A DNA stretch of 64,000 bases, from positions 126,538,501-126,602,500 of the forward strand of contig NC_083685.1 of assembly GCF_033118175.1 (NCBI RefSeq), in the 5' to 3' direction. Positions within the stretch are counted from its first letter, which is position 1; every line of letters starts with the position of its first letter. The notes under the pieces are model-generated. The model saw only the letters and a list, made by a program, of their open reading frames with translations, made no database searches and had not been told where the DNA came from. The position numbers were made by a program, and so were the translations under genes. Of this stretch, positions 20,351 through 30,589 are shown piece by piece. The stretch comes from Dama dama. Lineage: Eukaryota > Chordata > Mammalia > Artiodactyla > Cervidae.

Positions 20351-20824
20351 CAGCGTCCCAGGAAGCCCCGAGAGCACCCGCGGGGCTGAGTTTTCTATTA
20401 CTAGGGTGGTCCTGGCCTTGCGTTGACGGCTTTGGCTCTGGTTCCCCTTCCCCTACCCATCCATCCGGCTTCCTCGGCTACTTCTTCTCAGCCTTCTTAT
20501 ACCATGGGGGTGGGGGGAGGGCTCCCAGGCTGCACCCTGGCCCCTCCAGCCCACGCCAGCTCACAGAAGCACCCAGAAGTGGGTGGCGGTGGGCTCAGAG
20601 AGGCAGCAAAGGGGATCAAAGGCGGAGGGCCGAGCTGGGCTTGGTTGGGGAGAGGCGGAGGACAGGGCGGTGGGGGCATCAGGCTGGTAGAGCTGCGGCG
20701 CTCCCCAGGGACGCCCCCTCCGCCCACCCGCCACACCCCACCAGCCGCCTCCTACCTGCCCTCCCCAGCAACCTGGAACCAAACCGCGTTCAGGGGAGCC
20801 GGGCAGGTGCTTAACGCCTCTGAT
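20351..20824. other. GC-rich unique sequence
   Basis: A G-run (GGGGGTGGGGGGAGGG, 20507-20522) and Gly/Pro-rich open frames are present on both strands, reflecting composition. A 144-codon plus-strand frame (20423-20857) has no domain and is not called. Confidence 0.5.
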
Positions 20825-21140
20825 GGGCTCCATTACCAATGCTCCACAATAAGGTAATTATGTTAGAAAATAATAAACGTGTCAGTCTTTCTGGAAATAT
20901 TTTTACTTCGAGTGAGGGAGAACCAGCACTATTGTTTTTCAAGGGCATCTCTACGCCTGTACATATTAATTAACTGCGCTCCGGTTTCACCACCTCTCGG
21001 CATGTGTATTATTCATAAATGTCTCGGGGCTGCGGTAACTTATGTACTCCCCTCCTTGGCTTGGAATCATTTTTTAATTTCAAGTTCTTTTTTTCTGAGT
21101 AATTGCACTTGTGGTTTGTGCCTCTGGTACCAGAGAACTG
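20825..21140. promoter_or_regulatory. Candidate conserved non-coding block
   Basis: A sharp switch from GC-rich to AT-rich DNA brings AATAAGGTAATTATGTTAG, CATATTAATTAACTGCGC, GTATTATTCATAAATGTC, CATTTTTTAATTTCAAG and GAGTAATTGCACTTGTGG. No repeat family fits. TTAATTAA-type and TAATTG-type homeodomain words and a POU-like ATTCATAAAT are dense. Enhancer-like by appearance only. Confidence 0.4.
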
Positions 21141-21404
21141 GTCCCTGACTGTTATCTTCCCCTAAGTTCTTTTCTCTTACTTCCCACCCTGCTTCTTGCA
21201 GGATCTCTGACTTAACAGAATCCTTGCCAGGTCCAAGAAAGAGGCAGATTTGGGCTTTGAGTGGGCAGGAGCATCTTTAAGAAATTCTGGGAAATCAAGG
21301 CGGTCTCCCAGGCCTTCCTTCTCCTCCTTCTGGTCACCCTCTTCCGCTCTGTAACTCACCATTTTCAGGGAAACTTCCCAGAATTCTCCCACTCCTCCTT
21401 GCAC
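21141..21404. other. Unique sequence
   Basis: Unassigned; ends at the old L1 3' terminus. Confidence 0.4.
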
Positions 21405-21965
21405 TCAAAAAAAATGAATAGACTTTATTATTTTGAGCAGTTTTAGGTTTACAGAAATATGGAGTGGAGGGACTTCCCTGGTGATCCAGTGGTTAAGACT
21501 CCACACTTCCACTGCCAGGGGCTCAGGTTTAGGCCTTGGTTGGGGAACTGAGATCCCGCCAGCAGTGAAGCAAAGAAAAATACAGAGACTTCCCAACCCC
21601 ATTTCTTCTACTAGTAACACCTGGCATCAGTGTGGTATGTTTGTTACAACCGATGACCCAACGCTGACCCAGAATTATTCAATAAAGCCCACAGTTTTCA
21701 CAAGGATTCCCTCTCTGTGTTGTATGTTGTATGGGTTTTGAAACAAGCATAACGTCCAGTATCCTCATTCCAGGAACATACAGAATAATAATTTCCTTTT
21801 CCCCAAAGTCCCTCATGTCTACCTGTTCACCTCTTCCCCCCTACCCAGAAACCCTGGCACTACTGACTTTTTCTTCATTGTCTCCTAGTTTTGCCTTTTC
21901 TAGAATGTCCTACGGTAGGGGTGATACAGTCTATAGCCATTTAAGATCCCCAGCACTCTTTTTGT
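21405..21965 (-). mobile_element. Old L1M 3' region, reverse, split by a CHR SINE
   Basis: GACTTTATTATTTTGAGCAG, TTTTAGGTTTACAG, then after the SINE GTGTGGTATGTTTGTTACAA, ATGACCCAACGCTGACCCAG and TAGTTTTGCCTTTTCTAGAA are reverse-strand L1M 3' motifs in the right order. No coding survives. Confidence 0.7.
21470..21588 (+). mobile_element. CHR-type SINE inserted in L1M
   Basis: GGACTTCCCTGGTGATCCAG at 21470, GGTTAAGACTCCACACTTCC and GGGGAACTGAGATCCCGCC identify the CHR tRNA-derived SINE. The B-box region is mutated (GGTTTAGGCCTTGG). L1 sequence resumes after the A-rich tail. Confidence 0.8.
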
Positions 21966-21994
21966 TCAAGTACATATGGAACATTTTCTTATTT

Positions 21995-22175
21995 TTTCTT
22001 TCTTTAAAAATGTTTTATTTCATATTAGAGTTTAGTCCATTAACAAACAATGTTGTGATATTCAGGTATAACAGTCTCGGGACTCAGCCATACACATACA
22101 CGTATCCATTCTCCCCTCAAACTCCCCTCCCATCCAGGTTGCCACATAACATTGAGCAGAGTCCCCAGCACCTTT
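21995..22175 (-). mobile_element. Artiodactyl L1 3' fragment, reverse
   Basis: AACAATGTTGTGATATTCAG, CCATACACATACACGTATCC, CTCCCATCCAGGTTGCCACA and TAACATTGAGCAGAGT match the reversed L1 3' region, the same part as at 10.55 kb but from a different subfamily. Confidence 0.7.
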
Positions 22176-22369
22176 GGCATCTGCCCTTCACCCAGGTTGC
22201 AGGCTCCTAAGGAACAGGGACCACGTCATCTTGATGGATCTTCCTGGTTCTTCCTGGAAATATGTAGGTGCACACTGGGATGCCGCAGGCTGGAGTGACT
22301 GGGGGGAGAACCCCACCCTGCACTGGATGGATGAGCCAGATGGCTTTTACGATCTGAGGTTCTGAAGCT
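22176..22369. other. Unique sequence with a possible L2 scrap
   Basis: CTCCTAAGGAACAGGGACCA (22204-22223) resembles the L2 3' end. The rest is unassigned. Confidence 0.3.
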
Positions 22370-22640
22370 AAGCCAGGTGTCTGGAAACAGCTGTGTGCCC
22401 CTCAACGCTCATCAAGTCCATCTGGAGCTGGAAATGCAGGGTCCAGGAGAATGGTCACGGCTCCGGATGACTTCCAAATGTCCTTCCGATCCTCATTAGT
22501 TGGAGGGGGTAAGCGATGTTAAACCTCCGAGAGGAATTAGCTGTGACATGGTTAATTTACAGGGGAGCTAGTGGGTTGGTGATTACAGCTGAACTTTGTT
22601 CTGTGCGACCTGACGGCGGCACACTGTTCTCTGGCTCTGG
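22370..22640. promoter_or_regulatory. Candidate conserved non-coding block
   Basis: TCCTCATTAGTTGGAGGGGG, AGAGGAATTAGCTGTGACAT, GGTTAATTTACAGGGGAGC and GGTGATTACAGCTGAACTTT lie within 120 bp. Paired ATTAG words and a CAGCTG E-box are seen. No repeat matches. Regulatory role inferred. Confidence 0.33.
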
Positions 22641-24012
22641 GTGAAAATCACCACTGTTCCCCATCCTCTGTCTCCATCTCCCTGACTATTGCCCGTATTG
22701 ACGACATCTCTGGAAAGGGGCAATATTTCTGACTGAGCCAGATCTCTGCTCCAGGATCCCAGGAAGCAAGGAGCACACTGTCCTAGAAGCAGATGCCTCC
22801 ACATTTTGTTTTAAGCCAAAGATGAGGCCTCTAGGGAAGCTAAGGGCCAAGAAGCATAGATACTGCATTGGTTCCATGGTCTCCCCAGATAAAGACAGAT
22901 CCTTTGGCGTTTAAACATCTCTGAAGTCCAGGTACAATACTTTTCTTGACTGTCCATTTCAGGACCTTCTCGTTGATAAGCTCTTCCTGATTGAAATCTA
23001 TATCCATCGTGCAAACACCAAAGTGTTTTATTTGTTGCTCTGCTCTCCTTGGAGCTGAAAAATGACAGAGTCATACCTGATAAGACTCTGGGAGAACCTT
23101 AAGTCCAAGAATCCAACTCAGTGGGTGAATCTGAGATACCCAGAGCCTGCAAGTGTAGAGGGACCAGCTAAGAGAAGTTTATCTGCAGCAGGACCCAGGA
23201 GAGTACGTCCAGGTTGGAAGAGTTCTAATGAATGAGATGGGGAACTCTGGCCCCAGGAAGCACATGGTTCTCTCCTACCCTGATCAACCCTCAGACCCTC
23301 CTGGGTTCACACTGCTGGCTACAAAGGTGTTGCAGTTCTGTCTTACTGACTTTGGGACTTTAAAGCCCTTCCATCCGGGCACCTTCTCCAAGGATTCTAT
23401 TCTCCCACTACCATTTGTGTTTTCACATAAGACATTAAGCTCTGAATGATGGGTGAGACAGCGAGAGTGGAAGCAAAGTCTTTTGACCAAGTGAACTTGG
23501 CCAGTGTCCCGAGTTCCTGTAGGAAAGGACACACGAAGGTCAAGTAAGGTCCTTCCACCCCCCGAGTATGTCTGGATGAGGCTTCTTCCCACCCGTAAAG
23601 ACTGGATTATGAGTGGCAAGAATCCACCGCGGACAGCTTCTAGCCGAGCAGCCGCTGCGGCTGGGTGGGAAGGCCACCCCCGGCCCGGTGTGCACAGCAC
23701 CGGCTGCCTCGCTGAAGCAGGGCCCCAGCTGGTACCCGCCCCTCTGGGCCCCTGGCCAGTCCGAGCCTGACAACCTCCAGCTCATCCTGGCTGGCTCCGC
23801 TGCAGCCGGTTCTGGGAGGAGGTGTGGATGGAGGCTGGGGGAGTAGGAACAGGAGAACTAAGCAATCTGACTCTACCCTGGCAGGCGAACACTCAAAGTC
23901 CCAAGGTTTTACAGGATGACTTGAGTCTGGCTGCTTTTCAAAGCAAGAGTTACCAGGTCCTCTCCACGGCCATAAATAAATCTCCTATGAAGATCTTGCG
24001 CCTCTGATTTTA
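22641..24012. other. Unique sequence
   Basis: No repeat assigned over 1.37 kb. The part at 23620-23780 is CpG-bearing and GC-rich (GAGCAGCCGCTGCGGCTGGG) but too short for a CpG island. A 138-codon reverse frame (23284-23700) has no domain. Confidence 0.45.
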
Positions 24013-24237
24013 TTCTATTATTCTACATGCGTGCTCAGTCATGTCTGACTCTTTGCAACCCCATGGACTGTAGCCTGCCAGGCTCCTCTGTCCATGGGAT
24101 TTTTCCAGGCAAGAATACTGGAGTGGGTTGCCATTTCCCTCTCCAGGGGATCTTCCTGACCCAAGGATCGAACCTGCGTCTCTTGTATCTCCCACATTGG
24201 TAGGTAGATTCTTTACCACTGGCGCCACCTGGGAAGC
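24013..24237 (-). mobile_element. Bov-tA SINE with target-site duplication, reverse
   Basis: Body starts near 24030 (GTGCTCAGTCATGTCTGACT) and the head ends CCACCTGGGAAGC. CCTCTGATTTTA occurs perfectly at 24001-24012 and 24238-24249, a 12-bp duplication. Confidence 0.93.
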
Positions 24238-24249
24238 CCTCTGATTTTA

Positions 24250-24418
24250 AGGGTGGAGGAAAATATAAATTCTGCAGGGCAATTACAACATGCATCCTTA
24301 GATAACAAAAGAAATTAATTTAGAATACAGAATTACTGGGCTCAGAACCCACTGTGTTGGATGGGGGGTAGGCACATCTACCCAACACAAATTGCTTCGT
24401 TTTAGACTAGTTTTTCTT
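24250..24418. other. Short unique spacer
   Basis: Unassigned AT-rich DNA between two SINEs. Confidence 0.4.
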
Positions 24419-24553
24419 TTTAAAAACTATTTATTTGATTGCAGCAGATCTTAGCTGTGGCACGTGGGATCTAATTCCCTGATCAGGGATCAAACCCAGG
24501 CCCCCAGCACTGGGAGTGCAAAGTCTTAGCCACTGGACCACCAGGGAAGTCCC
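24419..24553 (-). mobile_element. CHR-type SINE with 16-bp target duplication, reverse
   Basis: GCACGTGGGATCTAATTCCC, GATCAAACCCAGGCCCCCAG and CACTGGACCACCAGGGAAGT identify it. The flanks TAGACTAGTTTTTCTT (24403-24418) and TAGACTAGTTATTCTT (24554-24569) differ at one base. Confidence 0.9.
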
Positions 24554-24569
24554 TAGACTAGTTATTCTT

Positions 24570-25130
24570 AAGCCAGTCATTCTGAAAGTAGTTAAGTAGT
24601 AGAAGCTGCTATTGGTTGGGTTCACTTTTGTCCTGTGGAAATGAAGTAATAACAAAGCAAAAAGGAAGCTCTTCACCCTTTTTTTCTATTTTCTATAATA
24701 AGAGGGTGTGAATCGAGATAATCCGAAAGGAGTCTCACCTCGTTAAGATATGTTTTCCAAAGGAAGAGGCCAGAGCACAATCTTATTTTATGCTGCTCAG
24801 TACTGTACCCAGATCTGCTGAATGACTGTTCACACCATGTCTGACACTCAGAATATGACGGAGCCACCTACGTTCAGCTCATAACTGTTGGCCACTAACC
24901 AACTTCCGTGAAGTCAGAAGTCACAGCAGGTCAATAGAAGTTCCAAACAATCTGAGCTTCTTCTTATGAGATTTCCCCTCAAGATGAAGATGGGTGTCAA
25001 AAAGTGACCCAGCGGTTTATCAACAAACTATTGAAAGTTATTTATTGATCAATAACCCGTTGACACTCCTGCCTCTATGGGACAATTACTGGTTTGAGAA
25101 ACCCAGATTTACAGTGCGTCTAGCAACCTA
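24570..25130. other. Unique sequence
   Basis: No repeat or gene recognised. AT-rich near 25040 (GTTATTTATTGATCAATAAC), which contains TTATTGATCAATAA, a 14-base perfect palindrome at about 25036-25049. Confidence 0.45.
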
Positions 25131-25359
25131 CTGGGCTTCCCAGATAGCACTAGTAGTAAAGAACCCACATGCCAACGGGAAACATAACAGACGCAGGTTT
25201 GATCCCTGGGCCTGGAAGATCCCCTGGAGGAGGGCATGACAACCCACTGGAGTATTCTTGCTGGAGAATCCCATGGACAGAGGAGCCTGGTGGGCTACAG
25301 TCCACAGGGTAACGAAGAGTCGGACACGACTAAAGTGATTTAGCACACACACATGCACG
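25131..25359 (+). mobile_element. Bov-tA SINE with target-site duplication
   Basis: Head GGGCTTCCCAGATAGCACTA; body through GTCGGACACGACTAAAGTGA; tail with CA repeats. TAGCAACCTA is duplicated exactly at 25121-25130 and 25360-25369. Confidence 0.92.
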
Positions 25360-25369
25360 TAGCAACCTA

Positions 25370-25489
25370 GGAAACCCGTAGTTTTAGGGAGAGTAGTAAA
25401 GAGATATTTTTTAAATGGGAGAGACAGCATTTCTGCATCCACTCATATGCTAGCAATAACGAAGACATACTGATGGGCACCGAGTCCCT
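25370..25489. other. Short unique spacer
   Basis: Unassigned. Confidence 0.4.
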
Positions 25490-25990
25490 GATCAAGTCCA
25501 ATTCAAGGTAACAAATCTCCCTGATCCACCCTGTTATTTCTTAGTTATAGCGCCGACTGGAGACACATTCAGATTAGGTCATTTGGAGAGGGTTTACTTA
25601 CAAAGGGATTATTTGCCAAGGTGAGGGCAGATGGGAGCCAGGAATCCAGGGATGGTGGCAGTGGAGTTTTGACCACCCCAAGCCAAGAGGACAAGGGGAG
25701 GGACCAGTCCATAACTCAGGAGGGAAGCCCGAGGGCAGAGGCTCTCACAAGAGGAGCACTGGACTTTGGGGGAAGGACTCGGGCACCCAGAGCTGACACT
25801 CCAGGGTGATGGCCAGAGCAACGAACAGCTGGCCTCCTTCTCCTCCCTCCGCGTGATCTCTGGCCAGGGCTCCACTGGCTGAACCCAGCTGGAAGTCCCG
25901 GAGCACGGGAGTGGTTCATTCAGGTCAACCTCCCAGGGCCCAGAGCAGGATGGACAAGAGCCCGGAGGGGAGAGGACCACAAGGAGACCT
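25490..25990. mobile_element. Ancient interspersed repeat, L1M-like 3' region suspected
   Basis: GGGTTTACTTACAAAGGGAT, ATTTGCCAAGGTGAGGGCAG, CCAGGGCTCCACTGGCTGAA, CCCAGCTGGAAGTCC and GGTCAACCTCCCAGGGC follow the order of a common old mammalian repeat that I remember but cannot name with certainty; an L1M 3' part is my best guess. The 123-codon reverse frame here is therefore not a gene. Confidence 0.45.
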
Positions 25991-26459
25991 CAGGTGCCAC
26001 CTGCCCCCATGGATTGTCCTGATGGCTTCCATCTTGGCCCTTTCTGTTATCCATTCTTCAGGACATCTCATGTGTGCGTGCGTGCACACACGCGCATCTG
26101 TGTGTCTTTGGCTCACTGACTCTGCAATGGCAAGGTCCTTACGGGCCCAAATGTGGAACTGAGGACATCAGCCTCCCTTATTCATTGATCCACAAACAGG
26201 TGAGGAGAGCAGAAGCCACACCCTGAGTTCCTCAGAACAGTATTTGGTATTTGAGTGATCCCTGAGCATGAGACTCTCACACTGAAAGTCAACAGGCCCT
26301 CACTTCATTTAGGACTTCTCAAAATCCTAACCGATCAGGTCCAGGGATTAATACTGCCCTTGGTAGATCTCTCCTGGTCAGGCTCTGCTACAGCCAGCAG
26401 GATGGAGAAGGGCCACCTGGGGTTCCCCTCTGCCTTCAGGTCAGAACTCTAAGACATCA
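25991..26459. other. Unique sequence with a short alternating tract
   Basis: A purine-pyrimidine alternating stretch (GTGTGCGTGCGTGCACACAC and on, 26070-26096) is the only pattern. The rest is unassigned. Confidence 0.45.
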
Positions 26460-26645
26460 TGGTTGTTCAGTTGCTAAGTTGTGTCCAACTCTTTGCGACC
26501 CCATGGACTGCAGTACGCCAGGCTTCCCCGTCCTTCACTATTCCCCAGAGTTTGCTCACACTCATGTCCATTGTGTCAATGGTGCCATTCAACCATCTCA
26601 TCCTGTCGCCCCCTTCTTTTCCAGCATCAGGGTCTTTTAGCCTCC
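26460..26645 (-). mobile_element. BovB 3' fragment, reverse
   Basis: GTTGTTCAGTTGCTAAGTTG, ACTGCAGTACGCCAGGCTTC, CATCTCATCCTGTCGCCCCC and AGCATCAGGGTCTTTTAGCC are the reversed BovB 3' end. A Bov-A2 SINE follows a few bases later. Confidence 0.85.
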
Positions 26646-26659
26646 CTGAGTGAGACCCT

Positions 26660-26935
26660 GCTGCTGCTGCTGCTGCTAAGTCGCTTCAGTCGTGTCCATC
26701 TCTGTGCGACCCCATAGACGGCAGCCCACCAGGCTCCCATCCCTGGGATTCTCCAGGCAAGAATACTGGAGTGGGCTGCCATTTCCTTCTCCAGTGCATG
26801 AAAGTGAAAAATGAAAGTGAAGTCCCTCAGTCGTGTCTGACTCTTCACGACCCCATGGACTGCAGCCTACCAGGCTCCTCCATCCATGGGATTTTCCAGG
26901 CAAGAGTACTGGAGTGGGGTGCCATTGCCTTCTCC
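26660..26935 (-). mobile_element. Bov-A2 dimeric SINE, reverse
   Basis: Two Bov-A monomers in tandem are joined by the linker CATGAAAGTGAAAAATGAAA (26798-26817), with a five-unit CTG run (26659-26675) at the 3' side of the element. The flanks GAGTGAGACCCT (26648-26659) and GAGCAAGACCCT (26936-26947) are a 12-bp duplication with two mismatches. The dimeric type is characteristic of pecoran ruminants. Confidence 0.92.
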
Positions 26936-26947
26936 GAGCAAGACCCT

Positions 26948-27517
26948 AAGCTTCCACAAATCCAGGCAACCCTGGTAATTAGCCAATGCCTCTGGCTGAA
27001 GCCCTGGACAAATAGCAATTAGTTCCTCCTCCTAAGAAGCTCTGCTGCAGCCGGAGGAAGCCCCCTCCTCGAGGGTAGACCCTCTTCAGAGCCACCAAGG
27101 TTTGGGGGAGGGGCACTGGGGTCTCTATGCCCGCCCCCCCCCCTCAGCTGGGCTCAACATCCAGGCTTTGTCACAGGATCACGGTGGTGGCTCACTTGTG
27201 TCCCTCAATGACCCCCGTTTGGACGTGAAAGTGTGGCTCAGTTGGGCAGTTTCTTCACCAACACCTGTATGTATCTGGGAGAAAAGAGGAAATAAGGTGG
27301 AGAGGAAGAGCTGATGCAGGCTGGGGAGGAGGGAGAGAGAGCAGGGTGAGAAAGAGAAAGATCTCACAGATTTTAAATATAGGAGTATAAATATTTGAAA
27401 ATCTGGGAGCTGGAAGTGAGTGGAAAATGCAGATTGGGGTTATGAAGTCAGATACCAGAAGCAGAAATGTTCATTCTCTTGAAATATTATGAAGGAAAGA
27501 CTATCTATTAACAAATT
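26948..27517. other. Unique sequence
   Basis: A C-run (CGCCCCCCCCCCTC, about 27131-27145) is present. The rest is unassigned. Confidence 0.45.
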
Positions 27518-27548
27518 ACACACACACACACATGCATACGCATACTCA
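27518..27548. repeat. (CA)n microsatellite
   Basis: ACACACACACACACATGCAT begins at 27519 and degrades into ATACGCATAC. Short and probably polymorphic. Confidence 0.8.
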
Positions 27549-27654
27549 GTTACATACAGTATAAAAAATGACACAGATACAGAATTATGTGCACTGATAC
27601 CCAAAAACAGAGACATAGAAATACATTAAAACACATACAAGGATCTGCCTTTTG
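27549..27654. other. AT-rich spacer
   Basis: Unassigned, A-rich. Confidence 0.35.
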
Positions 27655-27860
27655 CCCCAAGGCACACATCCATCCATTCATTCACAAGTATTTATCGGGC
27701 GCCTTCTGGGTTCCAGGGATGATGCTGGGTTACAAGGATACAGTGGTGAACAGGGCCACAGGTCTTCTCCTAAGTGAGCTCGCAGTCTACTGATGTGCAG
27801 AGACATACACAGAGGCACAGAGCAAGAAGCCGCTGAGGAGGTGGACCAGGGATTCTAGAC
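27655..27860 (-). mobile_element. L2 3' region, reverse
   Basis: CATCCATTCATTCACAAGTA, TTTATCGGGCGCCTTCTGGG, TTCCAGGGATGATGCTGGG, TACAGTGGTGAACAGGGCCA and GAGCTCGCAGTCTACTGATG match the reversed L2 end in order. Confidence 0.7.
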
Positions 27861-27957
27861 CATGCTGGACTCACTGAGGTCTTTGAAAGAAGGTGGACAG
27901 GTTTGTATATTTGTCACTGTCTCAATGCCATGGTCCCTTCAATTCCTGAGCCCTGAA

Positions 27958-28012
27958 GGTGATGAATGAATGAGTCCAAGGATGAATGAATAAGTGAATG
28001 AATGAATGAGCA
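27958..28012. repeat. (ATGA)n microsatellite
   Basis: Imperfect GAATGAATGA units run through 27961-28010, interrupted by GTCCAAGG. The reverse complement fits the expanded tail often seen with L2 ends. Confidence 0.8.
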
Positions 28013-28545
28013 TCCTGCAACAAGGGTGACATGGCCTTGGACCGCCCAGAACTCCAATGTTCTATTCCATTCCTGGAGAAGAGGTGCCCCCAATGCACAC
28101 GGGCTTTGAAAGGGTCAACCGAGGAAGATGACTGGTCTTTCCAACTCAGCCAGGCTACTTGCCAGCCTTGGAGTCTCCAGGGCCTGTGATTGTGGGTGGG
28201 GCAGGAAGAACAGTCAGGTCGAAGCATGAAAGCCAGACTCTCTGATGAGCTTTGCAAACCTGAGGTCCCTTCCTCTAGACCCAAAGCAATGGAGGAGCTT
28301 ATTCCTTCCTTCATCCTGGAGCAAGTCCACCCCCAGGCGATCTTGTCTGGGGTCCTATACTCATTGCAAAGCCTGGTGGGAAACTCTCCAGCTTTGGAAG
28401 CAAAAGATGTAGGTAAAAGGTGGATCAAATGCCTTGCTGCTTCTCATTACTATGGAAAGGTGAGCCTTGATTATTGTCAGGAGGAGGAGAGCCCGGGAAT
28501 GGAGGATTGTGCTCTGTGGAGGCTGCATTCCCATCCTACTCACTG
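28013..28545. other. Unique sequence
   Basis: No repeat assigned. Open frames of 160-168 codons exist on both strands (27922-28428 reverse and 28190-28672 forward). The forward one runs into the TG tract and the reverse one into the ATGA repeat; neither shows domain features. Confidence 0.45.
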
Positions 28546-28653
28546 GGTGTGCATGTGTGTCTGTGCATGTGCACGCATGTGTGTGCATGCACGCGTATGT
28601 GTGTGCATATGTGTGCATATGCACGTGTATGCACGTGTGCACACATGCATGCA
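28546..28653. repeat. Imperfect TG/CA alternating tract (about 108 bp)
   Basis: GTGTGCATGTGTGTCTGTGC begins a run of GTGCATG/CACG units ending CACACATGCATGCAGG. Almost every step alternates purine and pyrimidine, the composition that favours left-handed Z-DNA. Cys/Val/His-rich open frames here are artefacts. Confidence 0.85.
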
Positions 28654-29284
28654 GGAGTTAGAACAGGGCTAGGCTACAGGAGATGCCTTGGGTACCCGCC
28701 TGTAACCCTCAGATGGGACCGTTTTGGATCCCTCACCAAATGTAGGAATTTACCTACATCAGGGAGAGCCAGTCTCCCGCCACGGCGCTGGCTTCCTGCT
28801 CATCTTCCCTTCCCGGTGTCCCTTCCCCACATGCTCCCCACCCCACCGGGGCTCCCTGTATCTCCAACCAATCTCCAAGCACATGAGTCCTTCTCCAAAC
28901 ATGGACCTCACTTCCTGCAAAGTCAGATGGACACTAGGTTGCTGCTGACAAGACCCTCCTTGGACAAGATCAGCCCCGCAATGGAGCCAGCCCCCACAGG
29001 AAGGACTGATGAGAGACGACTTCAGGGGGATGGGATTGTCTGAGGGGAGATGGCGAGGGCGGTTCTCTGTCATAGAGGGAAGGCTTGAGTCCAGGCAGAA
29101 GAAGCTTTCTGGGGTCCCCGTCCTTAAGGGCGTCATCGCAGATCTAAGAGCTACTTCCTGGGACCAGGTGCTAGAGGCAGCGGCACAGTCACCTGAGCGG
29201 CCCCTGGCCCTTCTGAGGTTCTTCTTGGTGGTCTCTGGGCAGAAGGAGGAACAAAAAACCAACCTGGGGAATATGAGTGAGAAG
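28654..29284. other. Unique sequence
   Basis: No repeat assigned. A 189-codon forward frame (28474-29043) begins in the TG tract, and a 167-codon reverse frame (28759-29262) covers the same bases; neither resembles a protein I know. Confidence 0.45.
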
Positions 29285-29648
29285 CCACATGGGTTGCTTT
29301 TTGTTGTTTTTGCAACTCTTGACCTTCTCAGTAACCCAAAGAAGTCATCAATTTACAAATGAATATAAATACACTCTGATACGCAATGGAGAGGGAAGAA
29401 AAGGTTTGGCTTTTTTAGAAAGAGACTTCACTAGAAGGCAGTTGGTTAGGGTTGAGGAGGAGGATGGGGAGACGGAGGGTGATAACGAGAGTGGATAGGG
29501 TTTCTTTTGGATGTGATGGAAATGTTCTAAAATTGACTATGGTGACGGAAGCACACATATCTGAAAATAGACTAAAGCCACTGAGTTGTTTAAATGAGTG
29601 AATTGTATGCTCTGCGAATTATATCTCAAGAAAATTGTTTACAAAAAG
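29285..29648 (+). mobile_element. Old L1M 3' end with A-rich tail
   Basis: GGTTTCTTTTGGATGTGATG, AAATGTTCTAAAATTGACTA, TGGTGACGGAAGCACA, AGTGAATTGTATGCTCTGCG and TTATATCTCAAGAAAATTG are the L1M 3' UTR motifs in order, ending in an A-rich tail near 29646. The 5' boundary is approximate. Confidence 0.75.
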
Positions 29649-29679
29649 GTCAGCTGGGGTAGAAGGGAGGGAAAGCGTA

Positions 29680-29868
29680 GCTTTGGGGCTGGACAGACAT
29701 AGCTCTGAGTTCCAGCTTTACCACTTCCTTGCTCCGATGACAAAACATTCAACCTCCTGGAAACCCCATCTTCGTCGAGTGAAAATACTTAGGGTTGTTG
29801 AGTCGATTTAAGATCCTTTATAAAGCACTTTAAAAGTGCCTGGCATATAAATAGTAGTTAGTTTTAAT
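29680..29868 (+). mobile_element. MIR SINE
   Basis: GGGCTGGACAGACATAGCTC, CCAGCTTTACCACTTCCTTG, AACATTCAACCTCCTGG and AAGTGCCTGGCATATAAATA follow the MIR consensus from the tRNA side to the 3' end. Confidence 0.7.
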
Positions 29869-29965
29869 AATTTTAATAATAATAATTAGCAGCTGAAAAT
29901 TCTAATGAAGATGGTACTAGAAATTACTGTCGCATATTAAATTCTTATTCATTAGACGAGAAGGT
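29869..29965. other. Short AT-rich spacer
   Basis: TAATAATTTTAATAATAATAA-type AT repeats (about 29865-29886), then unassigned DNA up to the next SINE. Confidence 0.4.
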
Positions 29966-30100
29966 GTGCATGCGTGCGTGCTAAGTCACTTCAGCCCTGT
30001 CTGACTCTTTGTGACCCTGTGGACTGTAGTCTGCCAGGCTTTTCTATCCATGGGGTTCTCCAGGCAAGAATACTGGAGTGAGCTGCCATGCCCTCCTCCA
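29966..30100 (-). mobile_element. Truncated Bov-A SINE with target duplication, reverse
   Basis: Only the Bov-A body (CTAAGTCACTTCAGCCCTGT to CATGCCCTCCTCCA) remains. GACGAGAAGGT (29955-29965) and GAGGAGAAGGT (30101-30111) form an 11-bp duplication with one mismatch, so the element inserted already truncated. Confidence 0.9.
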
Positions 30101-30111
30101 GAGGAGAAGGT

Positions 30112-30589
30112 TATTAGTATGAAAGGAAATGATGCTTACCTAATAACTGAGTTGGTTTAAGTTAAGAACTGGGTTAAAAGGGGCTGAGGAAGAGACTCAG
30201 TCTTGTTATAAACTATCCTTTAAAGATTCTGACCTCAAAGGGAAATGGTCACCAACGAAGGGGCCAGTAGTGTTAACACAAGAGGAAAAATCATCTCTCT
30301 CCAGTTTGGAATATGGGTAGGTAAAAGGGGTGATCAGCGTCTGACAATAGGATGAGTGGGGTTTGGTGCTGAGGCAAAGCCAGGACCCAAATGTGCTTAT
30401 CAAGCCTAGAGGCTGTTTTGATAGAATCAGTTGAAATGTTCTCAGAGAGGAAAAAGGAGATAGCTTGATGGAATTTAAAATCAAGTGGAATTTGGAACCA
30501 CTAGAGTACTCTTATGTACCCAAAGTTTACCTTTCTTGTAACTTTTTTCTAAAGCCTTGGATCTATTTAAGGAATTGAATTCACTAGAT
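30112..30589. other. Unique sequence
   Basis: No repeat or gene recognised. A 92-codon reverse frame at 30206-30484 has no pattern I recognise. Confidence 0.45.

Noticed and set aside
20423..20857. 144-codon Gly/Pro-rich frame
   Set aside because: GC-rich non-coding composition; the reverse strand is open over the same bases.
28190..29043. Frames of 160 and 189 codons rich in Cys, Val and His
   Set aside because: They translate the TG/CA alternating tract; composition artefact.
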